From Zerene cesonia (Eukaryota; Arthropoda; Insecta; Lepidoptera; Pieridae): a stretch of DNA of 64,000 nt. The notes under the pieces were generated by a model, which made no database searches, had not been told where the DNA came from, and saw nothing but the letters and a program-made list of their open reading frames with translations. Position numbers and translations under genes: made by a program. The stretch is from contig NC_052120.1 in NCBI RefSeq assembly GCF_012273895.1, positions 5,828,001 to 5,892,000 on the forward strand, given 5' to 3'. Positions 27,201 to 38,677 of this stretch are shown piece by piece. The stretch's first letter is position 1; each line of letters starts with the position of its first letter.

Positions 27201-30200
27201 GGCTTCCAAAATAATGAAAGCTTTATGTAAAGATGATTAAACGATTATATTGTTTTGTTCTGAAGTGTTATAGGTTAATTTAATTTCGGATGTTTGCTAA
27301 TAAATTGTTCTGTTTAGAGATGAAAGATGATGAAGAAAATGAATTTAATGCAAGCATTTTTAGTTATTTGGAAAAAAAACAAATATGTATCTCAATAAAA
27401 GTTCAAATACTATACAATAAATAAATTTGGCGGTAGACTTATTTAAACGTTATTACTTTTTTTATTAGGTTCAATCTGAGGGTTCGTACTAGCATTCACT
27501 AATTGAGATTGAGTAGCCAAAAAGTAATAAGATGAAAGAATAGTAAACCGAATTACCTCTTGAGTATATTTGTCGATAAACAGTGATCTTTGCCTTAATG
27601 ATTCGTAAGTTTCATATTGAATTTAGCTTATTCCTATACAGTAAAGGAATTTTCGTATGTTGTTACAGAGGAATTTTACATCAAAATCAAAGGAGATACG
27701 GAGAAGCTATCAAAAGTTTCGAGAGGGCAATTTATTTTCGACCTTCCATGGCTTGTAAGTGGATATTGAATTTGTATATAATTCATTTAACGTAAGGTAA
27801 CCATATGGTTATTGTAGATCATATTATTTCGCAAATTATTTGTTACCTGTTTTGTGAAATTAAATCCCTTAAAAATCCAATAATTTAAGACGCAATAAAA
27901 TGTTTATTACGTTAATTTTGAAAAGAGGATTTTATATCAATTTTTATTTTTTTATGAAATATATAATATAATGTGGATCAATGATTTGTTATCCGTAATG
28001 GACACATTTCGTCACATAATATTAAAGGGATACTGTCAGCCATCTGTCATAAATTCATGAAAATGAACGGAGCAGTAACGGAATACTGACCGAGTATTTT
28101 TCCAGTGGCATACGTGAATCTCGGCACATCACTGATGGCGGATGGTAGATTAGCGGAGGCAGCTAGCGCGCTACGGGCCGGCGCTCGTGCGGAAGGTATC
28201 CGCGTACGTGACCGGCGCGAGCACGATGCGGCACGCGTGTCCGCGTTAGTGCAGCTTGCTGCTTTACACTCACAGAGGGGACACTGGCACAAGGCTCTTA
28301 CATCCTACAAAGAGGCTTTACAAATACTCCCCGTCACAAATGCGCCCATTGTCGGTTGGACACGACACGTACGTTGGCACTTATTTTCTCGATGTCACTT
28401 ATATTCAGCCAGGTCAACATTTCTCCTTGAATATTCAATGTACAACTTTTACACTGATCACATTTTATTCATTGTCTGATCTAATTACCGGTGTTTTATA
28501 CGATATTTAATGCAGGTTTCGAATCTATATAAATAAAGCGGTTACAATTTCGTAAAAACAGTTTGAACAAGTAATATTTAAAATATTGTATTTCACTGGA
28601 AAGGCTTATTTTAGATTGACTTTATTTTTATAGAACGTCCTAACAATGGCGGGCGATATTTATGTACAATTGCAACAGTGGGTCCAGGCTGAGCACAGCG
28701 TTTTGTCTGCGTTAGCTCTCGCACCTGATCACGCGGCTACGCACCTAAGCCTCGCTCAAATTGTTGCTAGAAATGTAAGTGATTATACAAATAGATGCTA
28801 TTTTTTAACAATAACATTTTCTACGTGTAACCTTGTCAAATTTCATATCAAACGTAACATCATATTCTATTTGCAGTCAAGTCGGAGTATGGAGGCAGAA
28901 ATGTGGTTTAAAAAGGCAATAACTTTAGCACCTAATGACCCATCGATACGAGATCAATTTGGTATGTTCAAAGAATATTAGCTTCAGACTTTGTAAGTCT
29001 TGAATACATTATAATGTAATATGTTACACCACATGATAGTAAATGAAAGTAGAATAATATAATTCTCGATTAAAATATTAGGGGTTTCCCATATTAATAA
29101 AAGGTTATAAGTAAAACATTTACATTATTTATTCCCTTTTAGGCATGTTTTTAAGATCACAACGAAGGTTACGTGAGTCAGCCGAGCAATTAGTAACTGC
29201 AGCTAGATTGGCGCCAACTGACAGCGCGCGCGCTGCGTCCGCGGCGCGTGCGCTCAGGGACGCGAGGAAATGCCGGTCGGCCGAACGTTGGTACGCTAAA
29301 GCTGTGGAACTTAATCCTAATGTGCGTATATAGACTCCTACACTAAACATTTATTTCCACTGCAACTGTAGTGTATAGTATACTATTCAGGCAACTGTGT
29401 CTTTTCAGTAGATCTTAAAAACGTACTTGATTTCTCTAACGTGTAACGTATATTACAGTAGATCTTTTTTTGATGCGATGTTCTGTTTAGTTTTGTTAAT
29501 TTCTTATTTCTGTGTATGTATATTTAACCTGTATTCAATAACATAATTAAAACAAACAAATAATAATTTGCATAGAAGCTAACAAACGAGCGGTCGCTAA
29601 CATTCATGTGTTTTATTACTAAAAATGATTGTAACATTTCTATTCAAAAGTTCATACGCACTAGAGCGCTGAACTCTTTGAATACAATTTAATTTTTAAA
29701 CGTTCTATTATAAATTAATTGTATTTAAAGATAATTTAAAAACTAAGTTTTGCATTTTCCAATGAAAAAACAACCTATATTTAAAATAAATTGGTTAATT
29801 GATTTAAAATAAGGAGTCATAATTAATAAATTACATTTGCTATAAATATAAATATAAGCATTGTTAACAATGTATTGTGTACATTTTAAAAGCTCTACAA
29901 GTTAACCAAAATTGGCTAAGGTTTCAATTCGTAACGCTATAAGCTTCATCACAGATTATAAGTAAACCGTCGTTCTCATTTACTCTTAATGCAGACTATT
30001 GTGAGATAGACGTAGCTATTCAATTTTACCTCTTCCATTCCAATAATACCACTTATATCAATTAATTGGCATTGTTTCACCGTCTAGAGAAAAAAAAAAC
30101 CCGCAAAGATATCATTATAATCCCACAATAAACAATCCACTAATACCATTGTATTATACGTAACAATGTTCTTGTACATACATTTATCGAAACAACAACT

Positions 30201-30399
30201 TCAAGCATCGACTATTCGCGTGCAATTCCAGGATGCGGAACACCACTCGAACCTTGGCGCAATTCTGCACCTCAATGGGAAGTATACTGCAGCCGCCACT
30301 TCATACAGACGAGCTCTTCAACTGAAACCTAACGATGAAATCACTATTACCAATCTCAAGAGGGTTAGAACACTAATGAGCAATCAACGGAATAAATGA
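8238..30399 (+). CDS. Tmtc2: TMTC2, transmembrane and TPR repeat protein 2, C-terminal 666 residues in eight exons
   Basis: Eight exons (8238-9201, 17306-17420, 27669-27754, 28106-28368, 28634-28774, 28877-28961, 29143-29321, 30232-30399) join to 2001 bases that stay open to a TGA at 30397-30399. All junctions are GT-AG and phase-compatible. Seen: DNP at residues 34-36, LSFDWSMDAIP at 67-77, FVPASN at 231-236 and ERVLYIPS at 247-254, all hallmarks of the TMTC/DUF1736 family, then consecutive TPRs from residue 322 to the end. The last TPR, with LGAILHLNG and RALQLKPND, matches the C-terminus of vertebrate TMTC2 better than TMTC1, 3 or 4 as I remember them. Family knowledge: TMTC1-4 are endoplasmic reticulum membrane proteins of the GT-C fold linked to O-mannosylation of cadherins. 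Vertebrate TMTC2 is about 836 residues, so roughly 240 N-terminal residues, including the first luminal loop with its acidic pair, are absent here and should lie left of the window. Family call is very secure, paralogue call strong. Confidence 0.93.
13311..13426 (+). mobile_element. tRNA-derived SINE, decayed copy
   Basis: An A-box-like TTGCTCAGTGGTTGG is followed by a B box, GGTTCGAGAC, at 13358-13367, and an ATGATGATG tail ends near 13426. The head matches the copy at 57343-57616 (GGACCTNGGACTTCA, then the B box), while the middle is mostly deleted. Confidence 0.7.
14457..14657 (+). mobile_element. Helitron-like (Lep1-type) fragment
   Basis: The left end ACTAGACGCTCGACCCAACT is a decayed form of the ACTAGC...CCCGCG start. 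The body carries the typical CCAAATTTCGTCAAAATCCG and CAAACAAACTTTCACATTTA segments. The open minus-strand frame here is an artefact of the repeat. Confidence 0.65.
17306..17420 (+). CDS. Tmtc2: TMTC2 exon B: first TPR
   Basis: The acceptor is TTTTTGTTCAG at 17305 and the donor TT|GTGAGT at 17421. The exon starts by completing Ala322 and encodes a canonical TPR with NLGSVLSTQG, EAEAAFERAL and YRPNMA in the expected spacing. It ends two bases into a leucine codon. Introns of 8.1 kb and 10.2 kb isolate it. Confidence 0.93.
19147..19500 (-). mobile_element. Poly(A)-tailed interspersed repeat (family G), copy 1
   Basis: Minus-oriented copy of the element at 47354-47707. The plus strand shows a TTTTAGTTTTAG tail remnant, then GAGCTGGTGGGTCGCCTGAT, a purine-rich middle, CTGTGGGGGTGTGGTACTTC and GAGCTGGCCCAATTCGTGCC. 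The A-rich 3' tail points to non-LTR-type retroposition. I see no polymerase III boxes and do not know its family name. The 100-codon minus-strand frame is part of the repeat. Confidence 0.75.
20600..20775 (-). mobile_element. Family G repeat, decayed copy
   Basis: It keeps GAGCTGGTGGTTGCCTGATA, CGCCGGTCTTCTGTGGGGGTG and TGGTACCTTCC, with the middle shortened. Same orientation as 19147-19500. Confidence 0.6.
22840..22881. repeat. 21-base tandem duplication
   Basis: Two adjacent units starting CAATTTGGTTTTGAACA, with a few differences at the unit ends. Confidence 0.8.
23380..23565. repeat. Interspersed lepidopteran repeat fragment
   Basis: It contains CCAAATTAAAATGCGACCGT, GGAGGCACCAGCTTTCGAAT, ATCATAAAAATTGGTTCATC and CTCTTCCTTTTTTGAAGTCA in an order I recognise from a very common lepidopteran repeat that ends CTCCTTTTTTGAAGTCGGTT. 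Class uncertain. Confidence 0.55.
27669..27754 (+). CDS. Tmtc2: TMTC2 exon C: second TPR
   Basis: The acceptor TTGTTACAG at 27668 and donor GCTT|GTAAGT at 27755 are both strong. Joined to exon B it completes HYNLGILHQNQRRYGEA and FERAIYFRPSMA (residues 357-388), a second TPR. It takes one base from the reading frame of exon B and leaves one base for exon D. Confidence 0.92.
27755..28105 (+). other. Tmtc2: TMTC2 intron C-D
   Basis: A 351-base AT-rich intron with GTAAGT and TTTCCAG ends. Nothing else is seen in it. Confidence 0.88.
28106..28368 (+). CDS. Tmtc2: TMTC2 exon D: third and fourth TPRs, GC-rich
   Basis: The acceptor is ATTTTTCCAG at 28105. The exon encodes AYVNLGTSLMADGRLAEA, an Arg/Ala-rich stretch (RAGARAEGIRVRDRREHDAA), then LVQLAALHSQRGHWHKAL and YKEALQILP. 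The donor I chose is CAC|GTACGT at 28369. It is weaker than the others, but it gives phase 0, which exon E needs. Reading past it gives TM-like nonsense and a stop. The exon is clearly richer in G and C than the flanking DNA and exons B, C and F. Confidence 0.88.
28634..28774 (+). CDS. Tmtc2: TMTC2 exon E: TPR
   Basis: The acceptor is TTTTTATAG at 28633 and the donor AAT|GTAAGT at 28775, phase 0 at both ends. It encodes AGDIYVQLQQWVQAEHSVL and ALAPDHAATHLSLAQIVARN, one TPR and the start of the next. Confidence 0.9.
28877..28961 (+). CDS. Tmtc2: TMTC2 exon F: TPR second helix
   Basis: The acceptor is TATTTGCAG at 28876 and the donor TTTG|GTATGT at 28962. It encodes SRSMEAEMWFKKAITLAPND and the start of the next repeat (IRDQFG), matching the EAEKLFLKAIELDP-type repeat in vertebrate TMTC2. 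The preceding intron is only 102 bases. Confidence 0.9.
29143..29321 (+). CDS. Tmtc2: TMTC2 exon G: two TPRs, GC-rich and alanine-rich
   Basis: The acceptor is TCCCTTTTAG at 29142. The donor AAT|GTGCGT at 29322 is non-optimal but is the only one that ends after the conserved VELNPN in phase 0. Read past it, the frame stops after three further codons. The exon encodes FLRSQRRLRESAEQLVTAA and AARALRDARKCRSAERWYAKAVELNPN. The Arg/Ala helix and high GC resemble exon D. Confidence 0.88.
29322..30231 (+). other. Tmtc2: TMTC2 intron G-H
   Basis: A 910-base AT-rich intron ending in GCAATTCCAG. An in-frame ATG at 30166 lies in the intron and is not a start. Confidence 0.85.
30232..30399 (+). CDS. Tmtc2: TMTC2 exon H: last TPR, C-terminus and stop
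   Basis: The acceptor is GCAATTCCAG at 30231, phase 0. The exon encodes HSNLGAILHLNGKYTAAATSYRRALQLKPND and ends in a basic tail (LKRVRTLMSNQRNK) with TGA at 30397-30399. This final repeat is the best-conserved part with vertebrate TMTC2 and gives the most weight to the paralogue call. Confidence 0.93.
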   Translation, partial: DAEHHSNLGAILHLNGKYTAAATSYRRALQLKPNDEITITNLKRVRTLMSNQRNK

Positions 30400-30520
30400 T
30401 GACGTCAATTGCCAAATAAATTATATTAATACGAAATGTTTTGTATTGTACAGTCGCCGTTAAAGATGCCAAGTGCGTTTTGTACATTTAAAATAAATGT
30501 ACTTTACTTAGTTGAATATA
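30400..30520 (+). promoter_or_regulatory. Tmtc2: TMTC2 3' untranslated region with two AATAAA signals
   Basis: AATAAA motifs lie at 30415-30420 and 30492-30497, 16 and 93 bases after the stop codon. The first is too close to be the only signal, so the second is the more likely main poly(A) signal. The region is AT-rich, so either match could be chance. Confidence 0.5.
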
Positions 30521-33500
30521 TAATTATAATTCAAACTTTGTATAAATGCAGCAAATGCAAATCGATAATCGATATTATGTCATTATTTTAAGCAAAAAAT
30601 CTTTATCGGAGGCTGTACGACAGCGATGTATCTGCGTTAGTTATTTTTATAGATATTCGGTTTATTAATTAAATTTTCGTTTTAAAAATTTTATAAACAG
30701 TAATCAATTTTTTCGTATTTGAAATACGTACTATTATCATGTGATGGATAAACCTTAGTGAAGTACCAGAAGATATAGGCACGATAACGAAAAATGTTAA
30801 AATAAGTTTCTTTGTTTTCATATATAACTATAGTAATAAACTGAATATCTAGGTACATAAAAGGATCAATTATAGCTATAACAATAAATCGTATTTGAAA
30901 TTATGTGTACCTATTATTATTACATAAAATATTTTATTCGTACTCGTGTGAACTTTCAAATGCTTCCTTAAAATGAAAAACTATAATCGACCAACATTTA
31001 ATTTATTTTTTCTCTGTGTGTGAAGTTTTTGCTGTTAAAAGGGAAAGAGAAAGTAACGTTTTTATTCTACGCCTCAATTCCACGTAATCTAGATAAAACA
31101 TTTTTTTGTATTCATCCAGTTCGTTTAAGCTCTAAAATACTTTGAAGATTTACTTTTGTTTATTTTTACAATCTCGTAATTAAGAGAGTTTAAACCGTAC
31201 GTTTAGTGTATTTACAAACGTCTAGTCAGAAATGAAAGTACAAATGACGTGCTAAATGTATTCTGTTTGACAGTGTAATTTTGTTATTTTTCAATAACAA
31301 TCGAAATTATTCGATTATTGTTAACGCTCGCACGATATTATAACTTCAAATTAGCAGTTATCTCGCCAGATTCACTGGGTATATCTATATTTAGTTCACA
31401 TTTAATTTAATTGTTTAAATTGATAATTAGCGATTACATTCCAGCTATTGCCTGTTAATCTTTTCATTATTTACAGTATATTATTTCAATGCATTGCCTT
31501 TAATCCCTCGCCTCATTAATTTCAGTTGTTAACGTTCCACCCTTATATTATAATCTATGTATTTGTAAATATAGTATATATTTATCATAAATATAAAGAA
31601 TTTTTTATAAGCATTATAACATATTGCATTATGACAGTTTTTCCCATCAGTTTAAATACTGCAGGGGATTATGTTTTTTATTAATTTGCTTTGTCTTCCA
31701 GTATACTTTAAACATTATTATTAAAAAATGTGTAAACTTATTTAAAAAATATTGTATGTTAATCATGGCATTAATAAGTAGAACTAATGCTTTGTATAAC
31801 AAAAATGACTGAATGGGTTGAAATTTTTCATTATATTTGAATGCCTTTGTTGTTAATAAATTAATATGAATATATAAGTTACAAGCTGGCATCATAACTG
31901 TGTCTTATATTTTTATCAACGAACCACGCTTAGGTGTTTAATTAATTCATATTTTATTTACTATTAAAATTAAACATATCTATTCAATAAGAAAATATCT
32001 CATTCATTGTTATTTCGTGGTAAATATGTAAAAAGAATTTGTAAATAAAGTTTAATATGAAACTCATGGCACGGCATGGGGTGTCATACTAGGTTATATT
32101 AATAAAATACTTCCCAGATATTTTTTGTCATTTTCTTCTCATTCTCATACCTGTGACAATAAATGTATATTACGCTTTGTAGTAATAGTTCATAATGCCA
32201 AATTAAACTATCAGTTCATTTCTATTTCAATAATTTACGGTAATGTTTTAAGCATGAAACGTGGAAGCTTAAAGCTTTTCGTAAATTCGTTCCATATAAA
32301 GCTTTTGATGCAAACATCAACGTTTTATACTAACATAAATGACGCAGTGCAAGAGAAAACGGCAACGTGTAAAGACTGTGTTATTTGATATTGTTTTTTT
32401 ATTCAACGGCCTAAACTGCTCATTTAAACAGATAAATATGTTTTACTATAGTTTAAATTAAGAGACAATGGCATTATGCATATATTAATTATCTTTTACA
32501 GCTAGTTATGAAATACATACTATAATTTTTGAATTAAATAGCCAAATACAAAGTCCTATAATAAGCATACTAAGTATCAAATGTGCCTCTGTCTATTCAC
32601 TCTCGACTATTACTATTGTTTTCTTGTATAGTGGCGTACTTATCGCAACTTATATAGTATAATTTTACTTTTTCATTATCTATATCAGATACATAAAATG
32701 TGGATATGCTAAATTGAATTACGAAACGATTTATAATAAATCAAACTGTTGTTGTTGTATAGGCGATAGAAATACAGCCTTATACATATATTATCAAACA
32801 TTTATTCACGTGATATTAAATAGTAACACAAACCAAAAGCTATGAATGAATATGTTATGAAATTTTAACACACGTGTTTTTTTAATGGCAAATTAAGAAT
32901 TTCAGAACGTTTTCAGTCTCCGATATAATATAACAATCATTAGTCACAAACCATATAGAAATAACATATTTCTTTACTTCATACCTTCATACTACTACTT
33001 TAACTATCTAATTTAGAAATATATCTAATTACGAATAATTTATCAAGGAATTGTAACCACTATTGTTTTTATACTAGTTATATTTATGGTGTTATGCAAG
33101 TGAAACTGCAAATTCCCAAAGTGATACTATATGTTGGTAATTTTGTAAATAAAAGCTTCAATATTTTATTTTGTGTATTATTTTCCTATGCTATAATATT
33201 AATTGAAAAGTATAAAAATAAAAACTGAATTTTTATGAGACGTAATAATTTCTAGTAGCTTTTCAAATTTAATTATAAACAGAAAAAGTTTTTTTCACAG
33301 AAAATAACAAACAAATATATACGGAAATACAGAGTCCAATATACCTTTTCATGCCATACTCGTATTTAAGCAAATACGTTGGCAAACATATAGAATCTTG
33401 ACCATCAAACCTGTTAGGGATAGGAAATAAGAAGAGAATAAGCATTGATAGGCAGCCATATAAAGACCACAGCTGTAGAAACACTGACGGTCCCATAATG

Positions 33501-34814
33501 TTAATGCGATTTTGTTTGACCTCCTTACTCCTCTGATGTTTATAATCTCAATAGCTCATTGTACTTGCCGTTAAATTTTCAATCAAAATTTCTTCAATAA
33601 AAGAAGGTTGGTTTTTTTAATCACCTTAAAAGATATCAAGCATTTGTTCATTATCAAAATCAAGGTAATGAGTACGCAGTATTATGAATAATAAATTATA
33701 GTTAATTTATTGAAATAATAATGTATCACAATGTTAAATCACTATTAAATAAAAACAAAAATATTTTAAGCGTTAAACGAGTTTCACGTTCTGTAAAAAA
33801 CAACAATGTTTTAGTGGCATGGATTAAGCAACAATCCCTATTGTGAACCGAATAACCACAAAGCCTTTAAAGGCTACACCGTGTGAAGAAAAGTAACGAC
33901 CAAATTAATTTTAAACTCTGCAGCAAGTATGCTGCGGTTACGTGGCCCATGGCTTTTAAAATTAAAAACATTGTTTGAGCTCTACAGGGGTGCGGTTTTG
34001 CGGGTGAATTTCATTTGTTACAAAGTAGAATAAAGGTAAATATACATATTGTATTCTAACTATTGATATGCAAACATTATATAACAATAACGTGTGATAG
34101 CTAAATAAAACTAATATTTATGATAAAAGCAAAACGATGGAACTTTTGAAGGCAATAATTTAATGTTATGAAAGATTAGTAAATATTTAGCTTTCAGAAA
34201 CTTATTGGATTTGAATACTTTTACTACAGTTCGCACTTTTGCCTCCACAACGAAATGAAAATTTTCTCATAAAAACGCTTAAGATGCGTCTATAGAGATT
34301 TTTATTGCGTAACGCATTAACGCCACATCGCATTTCCGTCGGGTGATATTTTTTGTGGTAACACACCGATCACGCTGCCAAGATACGTGAAATAAGTTGG
34401 AAAAAAGGCACTTAGCCCATACGAGATTTTCCTTTGTAGACCCATCCCTTAAGCTTCATAATAATTTCCCTCGAACACATTATTATCCATGCTTCGCGCT
34501 CACCCCGTGCCATTTGCTTTATCCATCGTTTCCTGCTTCGTTTTGTAGACTGTATTTCTTATTCAGTATGTGCAGAAATATAACAGTTTTATACTTCTAA
34601 AGCTTTGGGATCTTTGGCCAAGATCGCAAAATCTATAGATGAACTAAAGCTATTTGTTATTTTATAACACACGATTTATGGTGGATGAGTAATGTCAAAT
34701 CTTTTAATATAGTACTACTACAACTAGGACTATACTTATATCTACTTAGAATCTATTCCATAACTTGTGCTCATTTCATTAACTTTATTATAACGTGATT
34801 ACTGCAAGACTAAC

Positions 34815-34860
34815 TATTGCCCGCGGCTTCACCCGCACGGTTAAAGGAATGATATGTATT
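34815..34860 (+). mobile_element. Short Helitron-like end fragment
   Basis: Only the diagnostic GCCCGCGGCTTCACCCGC stretch and a short flank remain. Confidence 0.45.
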
Positions 34861-35512
34861 TTCATAAAAAATAAAAAAGAGAGATACTATCGAATTCACG
34901 ATTTTATAAAAACAGTGAACTGATAACGGTTTCTTGTTAAAGATCAATGACCACTTCTTACTTGATGTTATCATAGACTTACAAATAGTGTATGTCTTCT
35001 TAGTCTTGTGTTAATTGTTTTGTTTAAATAAGTTTGTAATTGTAATTATTATTATAAATGATCATAAAAACATTTTCACCAAAAAAATTAATTCATAACT
35101 TTAAGTTGTTCGAAGAAAGCGGCTTTTAAATGTTTATCGAAGGCTTATTAATAATAAAACAGCTATAAAATAATGCGTACAGAAGGATTTTCATAAAAAA
35201 GATTAAGCAGGTCAAATTTTTCCTTGCCAAAAGAAAAATTACGCCTCTTAAATTTTCCTTATTTTGAGGTTTTAAATTTAGAAATGTTTATTGAAATTTT
35301 ATTACAATGATATAGACTTTGCAAGTTTGGTTAAATTTTGTTAAATAAAATTGATTATTACAAACAGACAATAAATTAATCTCAATAAAATTACTACAAT
35401 TGTACTTATAGCTATAAGTTTTCTTTTAATTAAATAAATAAATAAATAACTAATATACTCTTTAATTTTTTAAATTGTAACAGGTGAAATCAATCTTAAT
35501 ATTATATAATAA

Positions 35513-35720
35513 CACAAAGACTAACTGACTGATCTATCAACGCCCAAACTACCAGTAGTATTACAAGTTATATAGTAGATAGCTCCAGACCTAATAGATG
35601 TTATAGAAGAAAAGATTTTGGTAAATCCTACCCCCAAGGGAATTTAAAAGTGTATGAAAATTTGTACCATGAAAATTTAAAATTCCCTTGACTTCTGTTT
35701 TCCTGTCATAGATACATTTT
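35513..35720 (+). repeat. Interspersed lepidopteran repeat fragment
   Basis: AGACTAACTGACTGATCTATC, CCTACCCCCAAGGGAATTTA and GAAAATTTGTACCATGAAAA occur in the order of a widespread lepidopteran repeat whose body reads CCACCCCCAAGGGGGTGAAA. It is decayed and has no preserved ends. Confidence 0.5.
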
Positions 35721-37667
35721 TGAATCTCCTCATTTTTCAATCTTTTGTACACATTTACTTATGTATAATATTGAAATATTAACAATTTTCGATTCGATAT
35801 ATTGCAATCTATATACCCATTAAATGGTTACAGTAAAGTTACCTAATATATGAATTACAAACGTAGGTAACCAGAATAACCAAAAAAGTACGTGTACTAT
35901 GAACTCATCTATCCGGATACATGTTCGTTCAATTTTCAAATATTCGTTTTACTCTGGCGCGTCAAAATGACATTCCACGCTTATATACCCAATGTGGCCG
36001 TGCTGGAATTTTTTGCTTATGCTTATTATTATTATGAATATATCACGCAAACGGAAACATGAAATAAGTCGATTATCATATATTAAACAAACAATTTTTA
36101 CAAGAAAACATATACAAAAATCGCACTCATGAAACCAAAAAATAAAATCAAATCCAATGAATGCATATTAAATGTTGAACTTGTTTTGGCCATGATAATA
36201 TTTTGGCATAAAGTAGCTACTCAGACTGGAGTTACTTTAACTGTCTTTTGTCTCTATCCCGGCCTTGTAATGATAGTCACAATTAATATAAATGTAAAGT
36301 TCTCATCAATAGAAATGAACCAAGCCTAATAAAGGAGCTCCTTCGTCAGAGTTTTGGCTCCATCATCAAATCGATTTAAAAAGCTATACGATTTAATGAA
36401 GGTCGACTACTTCATAATACAATAATATAATTATTGCCAAACGCAATAGTTTTCACAACAATTTTTTAAAGTATCCCTCGATTCCTTATAATGCCATTCT
36501 GGTTTCCTTTCTATGCGACCACCCGCACAATATCTTCTTATCAAAAAAAAAATAGAATCGTTAATGTAAACGTCACAAAGTAATTTAAGATCGAATTGAC
36601 ATATCTTATTCTTTTCGAAGCAAATATACTATCATGTATTTTAATAAAATTAAATTTTTACTTTTAAAATAAAATTTAAGATTTAAAACTTATTTTCGCT
36701 TCTTTATATATTATTAATGTAGAATTATAAATAGCTAATACAAAAGAGTTGTATGTTGTGTTGTATCTTGTTGTGTTGTTGTGTGCATATACATATTATA
36801 ATATACGTATACAATGTTATATTATTTAAAACAACTAAACTTGATTCTACAACTAGAATATCACAACACATACATTATTTTTGAAAACCAGAAATAATAA
36901 TTGTAAATAAATAACGAAAAAGAAACTAATCGAAAAAAAAGAATTCCATATCTATTACGATCCCAACAAAGCGTTTGTGTAATATTAGGCTAATACTAAG
37001 CATACTATAATCATAAGCCATCGAATCTAGCTTCCATATAGAGCTAATCTAATTACGCGGCAAACCTCATATAAAACATCCTGTGTGAGCTCAATTTTAT
37101 TATGCTTATATTATTAACAGAAAAACATCATTCTTGTTGCAAACCACAATGCATTTTAATTTCAGATCTCGCTCTATTTATGGTTTAATCAAGTCAATTC
37201 GAAGTGACTCGTGCGGCTCTAATTTGCACAGTGTTTGCAAATTCAAAAGAATTCGTTAGTTTACAGAACGCAACAAGTTCACAGACGAAAGTCGCGATTT
37301 GCATTCAAAAGAAGTATAGAAACGAACAGGGTTGGCCGAACGGCGTGTCACAGTTCATTAATATTAATCGTCTCAGGCAAACGAGCGGCTACTGTTTTCT
37401 ATTCATGCATAATTTCAGTTTTGCATCACTTGAAAATTTTAATTGCTTTCTTGGAAAACATTACAACTTTGAAATACTAACAAACGTCAACACAATGACT
37501 ATGGAAATGACGCTCTCTACTCTAGGTTTTGTGTTTTGATTTTCTTTGGATTTCATTTTTTTGTCATTCAGACTATGGTTTTGAATTACTAGAGGCGAGC
37601 TTTGTATACTAAGGACGTTTAAATACTATTTGATACAGAGAATGATTTAAATTTTTTAACATTTCTT

Positions 37668-37800
37668 CACATAGTTCCCCTTCTCCTGGGATTTCCGGGA
37701 TAAAAACTATCCAGTATTTCTGTCCTTTGTCGGGTCAAAAACTACATAAGTTCTATAACATGTAGCAACTGCTCTGTTTCTATGTATATACAATAAAGAA
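37668..37800 (+). mobile_element. Helitron-like fragment, decayed
   Basis: TCCTGGGATTTCCGGGATAAAAACTATCC followed by TGTCCTTTGTCGGGTC matches the internal body of the same repeat class. No ends are preserved. Confidence 0.5.
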
Positions 37801-38398
37801 TAAGCATTAATTCATACTATCTATGAATTTAGAAATTTGGTTTAAATTGAATTCTAATCGGTTCTGTCATTTAGGCGTTAGGAAAAGAGAGACAGACAGA
37901 GTTACTTCCGCATTTATAATAATATATCTGTTACAACATTATTTTAACTAACATTGCACTACACAATTTTCGAATGTTGATGGTTAAGATAGAAATCGTA
38001 GGATCTGTAATAACAATTCTACGAACATAGATACCGAAATGGAAACAGGTCAAGCAAACTTCCTATGCTTTGAAAAGTTATCGACTTTGTAAGGAATGAG
38101 ATAGTTTACTATATTTTGTTCGTTATAAAATATTATTTAAAGCGACGAGCTAATTAGATACTGAAAGAATAAGACGTTATTAGTCAATTTGTCAATATTT
38201 TATTCGTATTTTTTCTATCTTAAGCACAAAATGGTGTTGGTAAAATAGATTTGTGTAAACGGTAATTTATAAAAATATAATACATCATATTATATCAACC
38301 AAAAAGTCCTGTTAGTCACAAAAATAACCCGGGAGCGGGTGATCAGACTTTAATCTTTATTGGTTTTATAGATTTGTCTCCACTTCGATTAAGATAAT

Positions 38399-38677
38399 CT
38401 ATATATATAAAAATGAAACCCGTTTTCCTTGGTCACGGCATCACGCGTGAATGGCTGGACCGATTTCACTAATTCTTTTTTTGTTGTATTTGTTATTATT
38501 AGGAGGTTCTTACGGAAAAAAATATTAAGAAAATCTCTCAGAAATATTGAAAAATGTACATTTTAAAAAACGCGAGTAACAAATGTCAATGTCATGAAAA
38601 ATGTTTGAAGTTGTTCCACAATGTATCTTTTCATTGCAACGCTAAGGCGGTACGAAGTTCGCCGGGTCAGATAGTAA
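38399..38677 (+). mobile_element. Helitron-like (Lep1-type) non-autonomous element
   Basis: It starts near TATATATATAAAAATGAAACC, contains CACGCGTGAATGGCTGGACC, and ends CGAAGTTCGCCGGGTCAGATAGT, the family's CCGGGTCAGCTAGT-type terminus. Its interior is the same as 58729-59041 in reverse orientation. Confidence 0.75.

Larger units (their letters stand above)
17421..27668 (+). other. Tmtc2: TMTC2 intron B-C, 10.2 kb
   Basis: AT-rich intron with a poly(A)-tailed repeat at 19147-19500 and a decayed copy at about 20600-20775, a repeat fragment at 23380-23565 and a 21-base tandem duplication at 22840-22881. A higher-GC island lies at about 26090-26345. No exon-like segment with family similarity was found. 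Confidence 0.85.
30521..38398. other. Downstream intergenic DNA, part 1; no gene supported
   Basis: AT-rich sequence past the TMTC2 end. Repeat fragments lie at 34815, 35513 and 37668. The short open frames (for example 32125-32388, 37204-37539) have no splice context, motif or codon bias. The stretch at 37190-37400 is less AT-rich than its surroundings but I recognise nothing in it. Confidence 0.6.

Noticed and set aside
28047..28292. 81-codon minus-strand frame, cysteine- and alanine-rich
   Set aside because: Antisense of GC-rich exon D; the plus strand has clear TPR motifs and splice sites.
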